From: Natronosalvus caseinilyticus
Lineage (GTDB): Archaea > Halobacteriota > Halobacteria > Halobacteriales > Natrialbaceae
Direction: 5' to 3'
NCBI RefSeq assembly: GCF_017357105.1
Contig: NZ_CP071596.1
Coordinates: 3,940,922-4,004,921 of the forward strand
DNA: 64,000 nt
A model generated the notes under the pieces. That model made no database searches. It was not told where the DNA came from and saw only the letters and a program-made list of their open reading frames with translations. Below are positions 28,944-38,033 of this stretch, in pieces (position 1 is the stretch's first letter; each line of letters begins with the position of its first letter). The position numbers were made by a program, and so were the translations under genes.

Positions 28944-29876
28944 TTACTTGTGTCGCTCGAGCAGGTCGTAGCTGCGCTCCCACTCGGCGTCGTCGTCGAA
29001 GTACCGCTCCGCGAGCGGCTCCTCGGGCATCTCGCCCAGTTCCTTCTTCTGTTGCTGGTAGGACGGACGCTCGTCGACGAAGTACCGCCCGGTGAGGACG
29101 GTGCCATCGTAGAGCGCGTTTTCGGTCTCGAACATCATCTCCTGGGCCTCCTTGCGGTCGTGAATGTCGAAGTCGTAGTCGTCGGACTCCTGGACGTCGA
29201 CGTACGGGACGTACTGTCGGGCGTCCTTGTTCCAGGTCGGACACTGGGTCAGGAAGTCGATGTGCGCGAAGCCGTCGTGCTCGATGGCCTCCTTGATGAT
29301 CTCTTTGGCCTGGTTCGGGTTGACTGCTGCCGTGCGGGCGATGTAGGTCGCACCCGAGGTCAGCGCCAATGAGAGAGGCCGGATCGGAGACTTCGCGTTG
29401 CCGTGGGGCGTCGTCTTCGACGTGTGGCCCTTCGGGCTCGTCGGCGAGGTCTGGCCCTTCGTCAGGCCGAAGACCTCGTTGTTGAACACGATGTAGGTCA
29501 TGTCGTGGTTCTCTCGAGCCGTGTGCATGAAGTGGTTGCCACCGATCCCGTAGCCGTCGCCGTCGCCGCCCGCGGCGACCACGGTCAGGCCGTCGTTGGC
29601 CAGTTTCGCCGCGCGGGCGACCGGCAGCGAGCGGCCGTGGATCGTGTGGAACCCGTAGGTATCGAGGTAGCTGTTCAGCTTGCCCGAGCAGCCGATGCCG
29701 GTGACGGTCAGGACTTCCTCCGGGGTGAGTCCGACCTCCGGGAGGGCCTGCTTCAGCGCCTTGAGGACGCCGAAGTCGCCACATCCCGGACACCAGGTCG
29801 GCTGGGGCTCGAGACCGGGCGTGAACTCGTCACGGTCGATCTCGCGTTCGTCGCCGATTGCGTTGAATGCACTCAT
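28944..29876 (-). CDS. porB: 2-oxoacid:ferredoxin oxidoreductase, beta subunit (pyruvate type)
   Basis: This 310-residue thiamine-diphosphate subunit has cluster-binding CPGCGDFGVLKALK, GIGCSGKLNSY and the TPP motif GDGDGYGIGGNHFM ... FNNEVFG. With the alpha subunit upstream (2 nt away) it oxidises a 2-oxoacid to acyl-CoA and reduces ferredoxin. The N-terminus MSAFNAIGDEREIDRDEF closely resembles what I recall as the halobacterial pyruvate:ferredoxin oxidoreductase beta chain, so pyruvate is the likeliest substrate; 2-oxoglutarate is the alternative. Confidence 0.9.
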   Translation of the reverse strand: MSAFNAIGDEREIDRDEFTPGLEPQPTWCPGCGDFGVLKALKQALPEVGLTPEEVLTVTGIGCSGKLNSYLDTYGFHTIHGRSLPVARAAKLANDGLTVVAAGGDGDGYGIGGNHFMHTARENHDMTYIVFNNEVFGLTKGQTSPTSPKGHTSKTTPHGNAKSPIRPLSLALTSGATYIARTAAVNPNQAKEIIKEAIEHDGFAHIDFLTQCPTWNKDARQYVPYVDVQESDDYDFDIHDRKEAQEMMFETENALYDGTVLTGRYFVDERPSYQQQKKELGEMPEEPLAERYFDDDAEWERSYDLLERHK

Positions 29877-29878
29877 AG

Positions 29879-31780
29879 TCAGTCACCTGCAGCGGGTTCG
29901 ATTCGAACCTGCGCGTCCGGCTCTGCGTCCGAGCCGTCGACGTTGAGCTCGTAGCCCTCGACGATGTCGGCGGGTTCGAACGGATTGCCGTTGTACTTGA
30001 GCAGGCTGGTCAGCTTCTCGCCGTAGCGCCCGAGTTCCTTCTGGATCAGGCCGCGGAACTGGGCCGTGGCGTTCATCTCGACGACCATCGCCTGGTCGAC
30101 GCTCTCGATGAACTCGGTGAGTTCGGCCTCGGGGAACGGCATCATGTCGGAGACGCCGACGGCCTTGACCGAGTGACCCTGCTCGTTCAGGCGCTCGGTC
30201 GCCTCGAGGACGGCGCCCTGGGCCGATCCCCAGGTGATGATACCGAAGTCGGCCGACTCGTCGCCCGCGTACGTCTGGTTCGAGTCGTGTTCCTCGTCGA
30301 GTTCGGCGCGGATGGCCTCGAGCTTCTCGAGCCGGCGGTCCATCTGGAAGACGCGGTTGTCGGGGTCCTCCGAGATGTGGCCGGCTGGCGTGTGCTCGTT
30401 CCCGGTCGCCAGGAAGCGCCCGCCTTTCTGGCCGGGCAGCGAGCGCGGACTGACGCCGTTTTCGACGTCATGCTGGAACCGGTGGAACTTCCCGGACTCG
30501 TCGTGCGGGAGATCCTCGAGTTCGTCCTCGGTGAGCGTCGAACCCAGCGACGGGTCGGGCTCGCGGTCGAGGAAGCTGACGGCGACGTTCTCGTTCTCCC
30601 CGCTCAGCTTCTGGTCGTAGATGATGATCGTCGGGATCTGGTACTCGTAGGCGACGTGGAACGCCAGGCGCGTCTGCTCGTAGGCCTCCTCGATGTTACC
30701 AGGTGCGAAGACGACGCGCGCGGAGTCACCCTGGCTCGTGTAGAGGGTAAACTCGAGGTCGCCCTGCTCGGGTTTGGTGGGCATCCCCGTCGAGGGGCCG
30801 GCCCGCATCGACTCGAGCAACACGATCGGCGTCTCGGTCATCTCCGCGAGGCCGAGGGGTTCGCTCATGAGAGCGAATCCGCCGCCGGACGAGCCGGACA
30901 TGGCCTTCACGCCGGCGTGGCTCGCGCCCACGGCGAGGGCCGCAGCCGCGATCTCGTCTTCGACCTGCTCGGAGATCCCGCCCATGTCGGGCAGGTTCTG
31001 GGACATGATGGTGAAGACGTCCGTCCACGGCGTCATCGGGTAGCCGGCAATGAACCGGCAGCCGGAGTCGATGGCACCGTAGGCGATGGCGTTCGAGCCC
31101 GAGAGCAACGCCTGCTCGTCCTCGTGGTCGCCCTCCGGGATGCGGAGGTCGTGCTCGAAGTCGTACTCCTCCGTGACCATGTCGTGGGCGTCGTGGAGGA
31201 TCTCGAGGTTCGGCTCGAGGATCTTCTCGGGCATGGCGTCGCGCATCAGGTCCTCGATGTGCTCGAGGTCCATCTCCAGCAGCGCCGCCGTGACGCCGAC
31301 GCCTGCCGTGTTGCGCATGACCTCGCGGCCGTGCTCTTTGGCCATCGCTCGAAGGTCGATCGGGAAGACGTGCCAGTCGTTCTCCTCGGCACGCTCCTCG
31401 AGGTCGAGTTCGGAAACATCGTCCTCAGAGAGCAGCCCCGAGTCGTAGACGATGATCCCGCCCTCGTTGAGTTCGTCCAGGTTCTCCGAGAGGGGCTTGA
31501 TCTCCTCGTTGCCGTAGTAGGCGCCTTCCTTCGGGTTCCGGGCGAAGGAGTCACCGAGTGCGAGGAGGAAGTTGTACCCGTCCCCCCGAGACTGTACCTT
31601 GTGCCCCGCCGCGCGGATCTCGACATAGGTGTGGCCACCGCGAATCCGAGACGGATAGTGGCGGTGGGTAAATACGTCGAGGCCCGACCGCATGAGGGCC
31701 TTCGCGAAGTTCTGACTCGTCGAGTCGATCCCGTCTCCGGAACCGCCTGCGATTCGCCAGATAAGTTCATGGTCGCTCAT
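29879..31780 (-). CDS. porA: 2-oxoacid:ferredoxin oxidoreductase, alpha subunit (fused gamma-alpha)
   Basis: This 633-residue subunit fuses the gamma domain (residues about 1-190: WRIAGGSGDGIDSTSQNFAK, PSRIRGGHTYVEIR) to the alpha domain (GSNAIAYGAIDSGCRFIAGY, AVGASHAGVKAMSGSSGGGF, MVVEMNATAQFRGLIQKELG). It binds CoA and works with PorB in the cytoplasm, making acetyl-CoA for central metabolism. The length agrees with halobacterial PorA. It is first in a two-gene operon with porB; a TATA-like CTTTAGG (minus strand, near 31835-31840) lies about 55-60 nt before the ATG. Confidence 0.9.
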   Translation of the reverse strand: MSDHELIWRIAGGSGDGIDSTSQNFAKALMRSGLDVFTHRHYPSRIRGGHTYVEIRAAGHKVQSRGDGYNFLLALGDSFARNPKEGAYYGNEEIKPLSENLDELNEGGIIVYDSGLLSEDDVSELDLEERAEENDWHVFPIDLRAMAKEHGREVMRNTAGVGVTAALLEMDLEHIEDLMRDAMPEKILEPNLEILHDAHDMVTEEYDFEHDLRIPEGDHEDEQALLSGSNAIAYGAIDSGCRFIAGYPMTPWTDVFTIMSQNLPDMGGISEQVEDEIAAAALAVGASHAGVKAMSGSSGGGFALMSEPLGLAEMTETPIVLLESMRAGPSTGMPTKPEQGDLEFTLYTSQGDSARVVFAPGNIEEAYEQTRLAFHVAYEYQIPTIIIYDQKLSGENENVAVSFLDREPDPSLGSTLTEDELEDLPHDESGKFHRFQHDVENGVSPRSLPGQKGGRFLATGNEHTPAGHISEDPDNRVFQMDRRLEKLEAIRAELDEEHDSNQTYAGDESADFGIITWGSAQGAVLEATERLNEQGHSVKAVGVSDMMPFPEAELTEFIESVDQAMVVEMNATAQFRGLIQKELGRYGEKLTSLLKYNGNPFEPADIVEGYELNVDGSDAEPDAQVRIEPAAGD

Positions 31781-31961
31781 GGTGGATAAGCGGCCTCGGT
31801 GGCCAGCAGTATGCGGAATTTTGCTCCACCGAACCTAAAGCCTTTGCTATAGATTACCAAGAAACTTTCGTGAAGAATGAGGGTCCGGGCAGGATTTCGT
31901 GCCCATTTCCGGCTGTACGTACGGAAAACGCGTTTAAAATTGTAGACAGGTACCAGTCATA

Positions 31962-31975
31962 TCGAGGGTCGAGGG
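31962..31975. repeat. Two-copy TCGAGGG heptamer repeat
   Basis: Two adjacent TCGAGGG units lie in the gap between porA and the NUDIX gene, the same heptamer as in the array at 28840-28871 on the far side of porAB. It may be coincidence given how common TCGAG is here. Confidence 0.45.
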
Positions 31976-32001
31976 TGACCACTACGAGGCGAAACGGCTG
32001 A

Positions 32002-32544
32002 TCACGCCCCGCTCCCGAACGCCCTGGTCGCCACTTCGTCGTAGAGAACCGTCGACGGGGGCTCCGAGAACCAGCCGACGTCAGCAATCTCGCCGTCTCG
32101 AGCACGTAGTTCGCCGCCGGCGTATTCGCCGGCGAATATTACGATCAGGTCGTAAATCGGTGGATAATCGGCATCTATCGGACGATGTTCGATCACGTGC
32201 ACCTCAAGCACCCCCGTGAGCTCACACTCGACGCCCGTCTCTTCCCGAAGTTCCCGACGGCCGGCCTCTCGGTAGGTTTCCTCGGCTTCACGCTTGCCGC
32301 CGGGGTCTCCCCAGCCCTCGTCTCCCTCGTTCCGTACCAGCAGCACCGCCCCGTCGACGTTCGTCAACCAGACGCCCGCGCCACCGAGTGCACCCTCCTC
32401 GGCCCGCCCGCGCAGGCGTCGATACTGGTCGAGTGCATGCTCCCACGTCTTGTCGACCGTGTCGAACTCGCCGTACTCGCCCCGCAGGTCGGCAATCGAC
32501 GACTCGACTCGGCTCCTGGTTCGTTCGGTGACGGGAGCGACCAT
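32002..32544 (-). CDS. NUDIX hydrolase
   Basis: This 180-residue protein contains a complete NUDIX box, GKREAEETYREAGRRELREE followed by TGV (Mg2+-binding Glu residues), preceded by GVWLTNVDGAVLLVRNEGDE. It hydrolyses nucleoside diphosphates linked to another moiety; the substrate is unknown. The ATG at 32544 gives MVAPVTERTRSRVES; the in-frame extension upstream reads through a hexamer repeat as Cys-Thr repeats and is not coding. It lies 125 nt downstream of aroC. Confidence 0.9.
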   Translation of the reverse strand: MVAPVTERTRSRVESSIADLRGEYGEFDTVDKTWEHALDQYRRLRGRAEEGALGGAGVWLTNVDGAVLLVRNEGDEGWGDPGGKREAEETYREAGRRELREETGVECELTGVLEVHVIEHRPIDADYPPIYDLIVIFAGEYAGGELRARDGEIADVGWFSEPPSTVLYDEVATRAFGSGA

Positions 32545-32605
32545 CTCGCGATACTGATGGTGGCGGCCAGTTAGCGATTTCGCTCGAGTGATAGGCGATG
32601 AACGA

Positions 32606-32642
32606 GGACGAGTACGAGTACAAGTGCAAGTACAAGTGCAAA
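32606..32642. repeat. Hexamer simple repeat upstream of the NUDIX gene
   Basis: About six degenerate copies of a 6-nt unit (ACGAGT, ACAAGT, GCAAGT) lie between aroC and the NUDIX gene. This looks like replication slippage; length may vary between strains. Confidence 0.6.
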
Positions 32643-32669
32643 CGTGAGCGAAGGCGGACGCAGGACGCG

Positions 32670-33824
32670 TCACTCGTTGCGCGGATTGCTCGGGTGGTAG
32701 TCGGTGTCATACTCGCCGGGCGTTCCATCTACCCGGTCGGGGTTGATCCGGCCCGAGAGCAACGTGAAGTCCACGAGCGTGAGCGCGAGCATCGCCTCGA
32801 CGACCGGTACCCCACGCGGCGGCAACACGGGGTCGTGACGCCCGATGACCTGGGCGTCCTCGACGACCTCGCCGGTCTCCCAGTCGACGGTCTGCTGGGG
32901 CGACGGAATCGAGGTGGGTGCGTGGAGGGTGACCTCGCCGTAGATTGGTTCGCCGCTCGAGATACCGCCCTGGATGCCGCCGTGGTCGTTTTCGACGGGC
33001 GTCGGGTTTCCGTCGTCGCCGAACTCCCAGTCGTCGTTTCGCTCCGTCCCCGAATATTCGCGGGCCTCCCGACCCAGCCCGAACTCGAAGGCCGTCGTCG
33101 CCGGAATCGCCATCATCGCCTGGCCCAGCCGAGCGGAGAGGGAGTCGAACCGCGGGGCGCCAAGCCCGACGGGGACGCCTCGAGCCTCGAAGTAGATGCT
33201 CCCGCCGATGGAGTCGCCCGCCTCCTGGTACTCCTCGATCAGGTCCTGCATCGCCGCGGCGGTTTCGGGGTGGGCACACCGCACGTCGTTCTCCTCGCTG
33301 TGCTCGAGCAGATCTTCGAAACTGACCTCGGGCGCCTCGACGTCCCCGATCTGGTTGACGTGGGCCTTGAGTTCGATCCCCTCGCGTGCGAGCAGTTTCT
33401 TCGCGACCGCGCCGGCGGCGACCCAGTTCACGGTCTCGCGCGCGGACGAGCGCCCGCCGCCGCCCCAGTTGCGCGTGCCGAACTTCGCGGAGTAGGTGAA
33501 GTCGCCGTGGGAGGGGCGTGGTGCGGTGATGAAGGGTTCGTACTTCCCCGAGCGGGCGTCCTTGTTCTCGATGACGAGGCCGATGGGCGTTCCGGTGGTG
33601 TAGCCGTCCTGGATCCCGGACTTAATCGAGACCGAGTCGGGTTCGCCGCGGCTGGTCGTGATCATCGACTGACCGGGTTTTCGCCGGTCGAGGTCCGCCT
33701 GAATGTCGTCCTCGGTCAGCTCGAGGCCCGCGGGACAGCCGGAGATCGTACACCCCATCGCCTCGCCGTGGCTCTCCCCGAAGGTCGTCACCTGGAAGAG
33801 GCGACCGAAGCGGTTGCCGTTCAT
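32670..33824 (-). CDS. aroC: Chorismate synthase
   Basis: This 384-residue enzyme uses reduced FMN to convert 5-enolpyruvylshikimate 3-phosphate to chorismate, the last shared step to aromatic amino acids. Signatures are GRLFQVTTFGESHGEAMGC at the N-terminus, DLDRRKPGQSMITTSR, GGRSSARETVNWVAAGAVAK and the C-terminal VPVVEAMLALTLVDFTLL. Normal full length from ATG 33824 (MNGNRFGRLFQVTT). Transcribed alone or with the NUDIX gene. Confidence 0.97.
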   Translation of the reverse strand: MNGNRFGRLFQVTTFGESHGEAMGCTISGCPAGLELTEDDIQADLDRRKPGQSMITTSRGEPDSVSIKSGIQDGYTTGTPIGLVIENKDARSGKYEPFITAPRPSHGDFTYSAKFGTRNWGGGGRSSARETVNWVAAGAVAKKLLAREGIELKAHVNQIGDVEAPEVSFEDLLEHSEENDVRCAHPETAAAMQDLIEEYQEAGDSIGGSIYFEARGVPVGLGAPRFDSLSARLGQAMMAIPATTAFEFGLGREAREYSGTERNDDWEFGDDGNPTPVENDHGGIQGGISSGEPIYGEVTLHAPTSIPSPQQTVDWETGEVVEDAQVIGRHDPVLPPRGVPVVEAMLALTLVDFTLLSGRINPDRVDGTPGEYDTDYHPSNPRNE

Positions 33825-33965
33825 GGCTGGCTCTCCGTGACGGGCGTACTTATCGGTGCAGGATTGTGCAAGAAGGGGCGATATCGATGGTTGCTGCAGC
33901 CTAGCTGATCGGTTGGTCGAGAGCGGTGATACGGAGCGCTCGAGCCTCGAGCCTCGGGTTTTGAG

Positions 33966-35141
33966 TTACCCGTCGTACGCCGGAATCCCCGTCAGGTCGT
34001 GGCCCAGCACGAGCGTGTGGATGTCGTGAGTCCCCTCGTAGGTGTAGACCGTCTCCATGTTCGCGAGGTGGCGCATCGGCGAGTAGTCCGTCGTGATACC
34101 GTTCCCGCCGAGCATCTCGCGGGCCACCCGCGACTGCTCGCGGGCCATCCGGACGTTGTTGCGCTTGGCCATCGAGACGTGTTGCGGACGCAGGTCCCCC
34201 CGCTCCTTGAGTTTGGCCAGCCGGTAGGCGAGCAACTGTGCGAGCGTAATCTGGGTCGCCATCTCCGCTAACTTGTCTTGCTGAAGCTGGAAGCGACCGA
34301 TCGGCCCGCCGAACTGCTCGCGGTCGGTCGCGTACCGGCGCGCGGTCTCGAAGCAATCCCGCGCCGCGCCGACGGCACCCCAGGCGATGCCGTAGCGGGC
34401 CTGGGTCAGACACGACAGCGGTCCCTTCATGCCCTCGACGCCCGGCAGGACGTTCTCCTCGGGTACGCGAACGTCGTTCAGGCCGATCTCACCCGTGATC
34501 GACGCCCGCAGGGAGAGCTTCTCGGTGATCTTGTTCGTCGAGACGCCGTCTCGGTCGGTCTCGACCAGGAACCCGCGGACCGCGTCGCCGCCCGTCTCGT
34601 CGCTCGAGCGATCCTTCGCCCAGACGACCGCCACGTCCGCGATGGGGGAGTTGGTGATCCAGGTCTTCGAGCCGTTGAGCACGTAGCCGTCGGCGTCCTT
34701 CTCGGCGCGGGTCTCCATGCCCGAGGGGTTCGAGCCGTGTTCGGGCTCCGTGAGGCCGAAACAGCCGACAGCTTCCCCGGCCCCGAGTTTGGGGAGCCAC
34801 TCCTCTTTCTGTGCTTCGCTCCCATAGGCGTGGATCGGGTACATGACCAGGGCGCCTTGGACGGAGGCCATCGACCGAAGCCCGGAGTCGCACGCCTCGA
34901 GTTCCTGCATCAACAGTCCGTAGGCGGTCTCGGAGACGTTCGGGGAGCCGTACCCCTCGAGGTTCGGAGCGTAAAAGCCCATCTCGCCCATCTCCGGGAT
35001 AAGATCGGTGGGGAAGGTCCCGTTCTCGAAGTGGTCGCCGATATCGGGCGCAACTTCTGTTTCGAGGAACTCGCGGGCAGTATCGCGGATCAGGCGTTCT
35101 TCCGCCTCGAGATCGGCCTCGAGGGAGAGGTAATCGAGCAT
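33966..35141 (-). CDS. Acyl-CoA dehydrogenase, glutaryl-CoA-dehydrogenase-like
   Basis: This 391-residue flavoenzyme of the acyl-CoA dehydrogenase family has LEACDSGLRSMASVQGALVM, AVGCFGLTEPEHGSNPSGME and a C-terminal YEGTHDIHTLVLG whose Glu is the catalytic base. The RSMxSVQ and YEGT contexts resemble glutaryl-CoA dehydrogenases, so decarboxylating oxidation of glutaryl-CoA is plausible (inference). It reduces FAD and passes electrons to ETF. It is divergent from the aldehyde dehydrogenase gene. Confidence 0.88.
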   Translation of the reverse strand: MLDYLSLEADLEAEERLIRDTAREFLETEVAPDIGDHFENGTFPTDLIPEMGEMGFYAPNLEGYGSPNVSETAYGLLMQELEACDSGLRSMASVQGALVMYPIHAYGSEAQKEEWLPKLGAGEAVGCFGLTEPEHGSNPSGMETRAEKDADGYVLNGSKTWITNSPIADVAVVWAKDRSSDETGGDAVRGFLVETDRDGVSTNKITEKLSLRASITGEIGLNDVRVPEENVLPGVEGMKGPLSCLTQARYGIAWGAVGAARDCFETARRYATDREQFGGPIGRFQLQQDKLAEMATQITLAQLLAYRLAKLKERGDLRPQHVSMAKRNNVRMAREQSRVAREMLGGNGITTDYSPMRHLANMETVYTYEGTHDIHTLVLGHDLTGIPAYDG

Positions 35142-35262
35142 GGGTGTACGTCCGCGAGAGGGCGTGAAAAGAACTCCTATCTCGTCGCAAGTATTGCCTC
35201 ACCTCCCGCTACCTCTCATGACATGCAGTACTTACACGTCGGTCCAGCACGGATCGGCTGCC

Positions 35263-36846
35263 ATGACATCCCAGCTGGCGGACTCGATACGCTCGTCCGC
35301 CGCCGTCGAGCCGCGAGACCTCGAGGCCCTCGCCGACGGAATCGAGGCGAGCGGCGAGACGTCCATTCCAGTTCGCGCACCCGCGACCGACGAAGTCGTG
35401 GGCCGCGTTCCAGCCTGTTCCGAGGCCGACGTCGAATCTGCTGTCGACCGTGCCCGTACGGCTCAGTCCGAGTGGGCTGATCGCGAGCCAAAAGCCAGGG
35501 CCGCCGTCCTCGACCGCTTCGCCGACCTCGTCCTCGAGCGACGCGAGCGACTGCTCGACCGGGTCCAGCTCGAAACCGGCAAGTCCCGCGTGGACGCCGC
35601 CGAGGAGGTGCTCGACGTCCCCGCGACAGCCACCTACTATGCGACTCGAGGGCCAGACATGCTCGCCGACGAGTCGCGCGACGGTGTATTCCCGCTGCTG
35701 ACCGACGCGCGCGTGACCCACGATCCGGTCGGCGTCGTCGGCGTCATCTCGCCGTGGAACTACCCGCTGACGCTCGCGATTACCGACGCCATCCCGGCGC
35801 TGCTCGCGGGTAACGGCGTCGTCCTCAAGCCCGATCAGAAGACGCCGTTCGTCGCCCTCGAGCTGGCCGCTTTGCTCGAGGAAGCCGGCCTCCCACCGGG
35901 CGTCTTCGAGGTCGTCACCGGCGAGGGATCGACCGTCGGCCCCGCGCTGATCGACCGCGTGGACTACCTGTCGTTTACCGGGAGCACCGCCACCGGGCGT
36001 AGCGTCGCCGAGCGTGCAGGCCGGAACCTGATCGACTGCTCGCTCGAACTCGGCGGGAAGAATCCGATGGTCGTCCTCGCCGACGCCGACCCCGAGACGG
36101 CCGCTCGAGGGGCCGTCCAGGGCTGTTTCACGAACGCCGGGCAACTCTGTCTCGCGATGGAGCGAATCTACGTCGAGGCGCCCGTCTACGAGAACTTCCT
36201 CGACGCCTTCGTCCGCGAGACGCACGCGCTCTCGCTCGGAACGGCTCTCGAGTACGGCCCCGACGTGGGCTCGCTGATCGACGGCTACCAGCTCGAGCGC
36301 GTCGAGGGACACGTCGCGGACGCCCTCGAACGCGGGGCGTCCGTCCTGACGGGCGGCCGTGCCCGACCCGACGTGGGCCCCTTCTGCTACGAACCGACGA
36401 TTCTGACCGACGTGGCGCCCGACTCGCTGGCGGCCTGCGAGGAGACGTTCGGCCCCGTCGTCTCCGTCGAGCCGGTTCCGTCCGTCGGCCGGGCAATCGA
36501 GGCCGCCAACGAGACTGAGTACGGCCTGAACGCGAGCATCTGGACCGGCGACCGACGGCGCGGGATCGAACTCGCCCGCGAGATCGACGCCGGAACCGTG
36601 TGCGTCAACGACGCCTACGTCTCTGGCTGGGCGGCCACCGACGCGCCGATGGGCGGCGTCGGGGACTCCGGGCTGGGCCGTCGCCACGGCCCCGAGGGCC
36701 TCAAGCGGTATCTCGAAGCGAAGACCATCGCCTCCTCGCGCGTCGGCCCGGCGTGGAACCCACCCGGCGTGCCCGATCGCTGGTTCGTTCGCGGGATGGT
36801 CGGCGCCCTGGGCGTCCGAAAGCGACTCTCGAGGTGGTTCCGATGA
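35263..36846 (+). CDS. Aldehyde dehydrogenase, succinate-semialdehyde type
   Basis: This 527-residue NAD(P)+-dependent aldehyde dehydrogenase has GVISPWNYPLTLAITDAIPA, KPDQKTPFVALELAALLEEA, SFTGSTATGRSVAER, the catalytic Glu in LELGGKNPMVVLADAD, and the catalytic Cys in NAGQLCLAMERIYV. The ATG at 35263 gives MTSQLADSIRSSAAV; an earlier ATG at 35218 would add 15 residues. The SDR gene downstream overlaps by 4 nt (ATGA), so both probably act on the same aldehyde or fatty-acyl substrate. Confidence 0.9.
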   Translation: MTSQLADSIRSSAAVEPRDLEALADGIEASGETSIPVRAPATDEVVGRVPACSEADVESAVDRARTAQSEWADREPKARAAVLDRFADLVLERRERLLDRVQLETGKSRVDAAEEVLDVPATATYYATRGPDMLADESRDGVFPLLTDARVTHDPVGVVGVISPWNYPLTLAITDAIPALLAGNGVVLKPDQKTPFVALELAALLEEAGLPPGVFEVVTGEGSTVGPALIDRVDYLSFTGSTATGRSVAERAGRNLIDCSLELGGKNPMVVLADADPETAARGAVQGCFTNAGQLCLAMERIYVEAPVYENFLDAFVRETHALSLGTALEYGPDVGSLIDGYQLERVEGHVADALERGASVLTGGRARPDVGPFCYEPTILTDVAPDSLAACEETFGPVVSVEPVPSVGRAIEAANETEYGLNASIWTGDRRRGIELAREIDAGTVCVNDAYVSGWAATDAPMGGVGDSGLGRRHGPEGLKRYLEAKTIASSRVGPAWNPPGVPDRWFVRGMVGALGVRKRLSRWFR

Positions 36847-37946
36847 CCGACGCCGACCCGCGAGTCCTCCTGACCGGTTTTCCCGGTTTTCTCGGCTCCG
36901 CGTTGCTCGAGCGGTTGCTCGCTCGCGGCGACGGGCCGGTCGCCTGCCTGATCCAGCCCCACTACAGATCGCTCGCCGAACGACGGGCCGCGGAACTGGT
37001 CGAAGCGGTGGACGGCATCGACGCATCGTCGGGGCCGATTCGACTGTACGAGGGCGACATCACCGAACCCGACCTCGGCCTCGAGACCGGGGCGTTCGAC
37101 GCACTCGAGTCCGTTCGCGAGTGCTACCACCTCGCAGCCGTCTACGACCTCGGCGTCCGACAAGACCTGGCCGAGGCCGTCAACGTTCGCGGGACCGAAC
37201 ACGTCCTCGACGCGGCCGAAACGCTGGACGTCGATCGCTTCCAGTACGTCAGCACCTGCTACGTCAGCGGCCGCTACGACGGCGTCTTCACCGAAGCTCA
37301 CCTCGAAGAGGGTCAGTCGTTCAACAACCACTACGAGGAGACCAAGTACCGCGCGGAGGTGCTAGTTCAGGAGCGGATGGCCGAGGGGCTTCCGACGACG
37401 GTCTACCGGCCGTCGATCGTCGTCGGCGACAGCGAAACCGGCGAGACGGGGAAGTACGACGGCCCGTATTATCTGCTCCGCATTTTGGCCGCACAGCCGA
37501 CGGCGTGCTCGGTCGGCCTGACGCTCCCGGCCTCGAGTCGAACGGAATTCAACGTCGTCCCGCGGGATTTCGTCGTCGACGCCATCGCCCACCTCAGCGC
37601 CCACGACGACGCCGTCGGCGAGGTGTACCAGCTCTGCGATCCGACTCCGCTGACGGTGCCCGCATTCGTGGACGCGCTCGCGGACGCGATGGGGCACCGC
37701 GTGATCTCGCCGCTGGTTCCGAAGCCAGTCGCCAGAGGGATGCTCGCGGGATTCGAGTCGCTGGGCCTACCCGCGGAACCGGCGACGATCGATTACTTCG
37801 ATCACCCGACGAGTTACGCGTGTCCGAACACGCGCCGGGCGCTCGCGGGGACGGAACTCGAGTGTCCGCCGTTCGAATCCTACGTCGAGCGACTGGTCGA
37901 GTTCGCGCTCGAGCACCCCGAGATCGGCGACGAAGCGATGGTGTGA
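36843..37946 (+). CDS. Extended SDR NAD(P)-binding reductase
   Basis: This 367-residue protein has the Rossmann motif VLLTGFPGFLGSALLERLL and the catalytic elements VSTCYVSGRYDGVF and YEETKYRAEVLVQERM (Tyr-x3-Lys), the fold of fatty-acyl reductases and NAD-dependent epimerases. It starts at the ATG overlapping the aldehyde dehydrogenase stop. Together the pair could interconvert an acyl-CoA or aldehyde and an alcohol or acid, for example in lipid metabolism; the substrate is unknown. Confidence 0.85.
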   Translation: MTDADPRVLLTGFPGFLGSALLERLLARGDGPVACLIQPHYRSLAERRAAELVEAVDGIDASSGPIRLYEGDITEPDLGLETGAFDALESVRECYHLAAVYDLGVRQDLAEAVNVRGTEHVLDAAETLDVDRFQYVSTCYVSGRYDGVFTEAHLEEGQSFNNHYEETKYRAEVLVQERMAEGLPTTVYRPSIVVGDSETGETGKYDGPYYLLRILAAQPTACSVGLTLPASSRTEFNVVPRDFVVDAIAHLSAHDDAVGEVYQLCDPTPLTVPAFVDALADAMGHRVISPLVPKPVARGMLAGFESLGLPAEPATIDYFDHPTSYACPNTRRALAGTELECPPFESYVERLVEFALEHPEIGDEAMV

Positions 37947-38033
37947 CCGTTTCGCGGTGACGGAGAAAACGGTCGGGCACGGTCGTACGCCGTAGAAAGA
38001 CCTGCTGAGCGTTTCTCGTCCCGGATCCGAGCC

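Noticed and set aside
32545..32673. N-terminal extension of the NUDIX protein
   Set aside because: It reads a hexamer repeat as alternating Cys-Thr, unlike any protein start; the ATG at 32544 gives a normal N-terminus.
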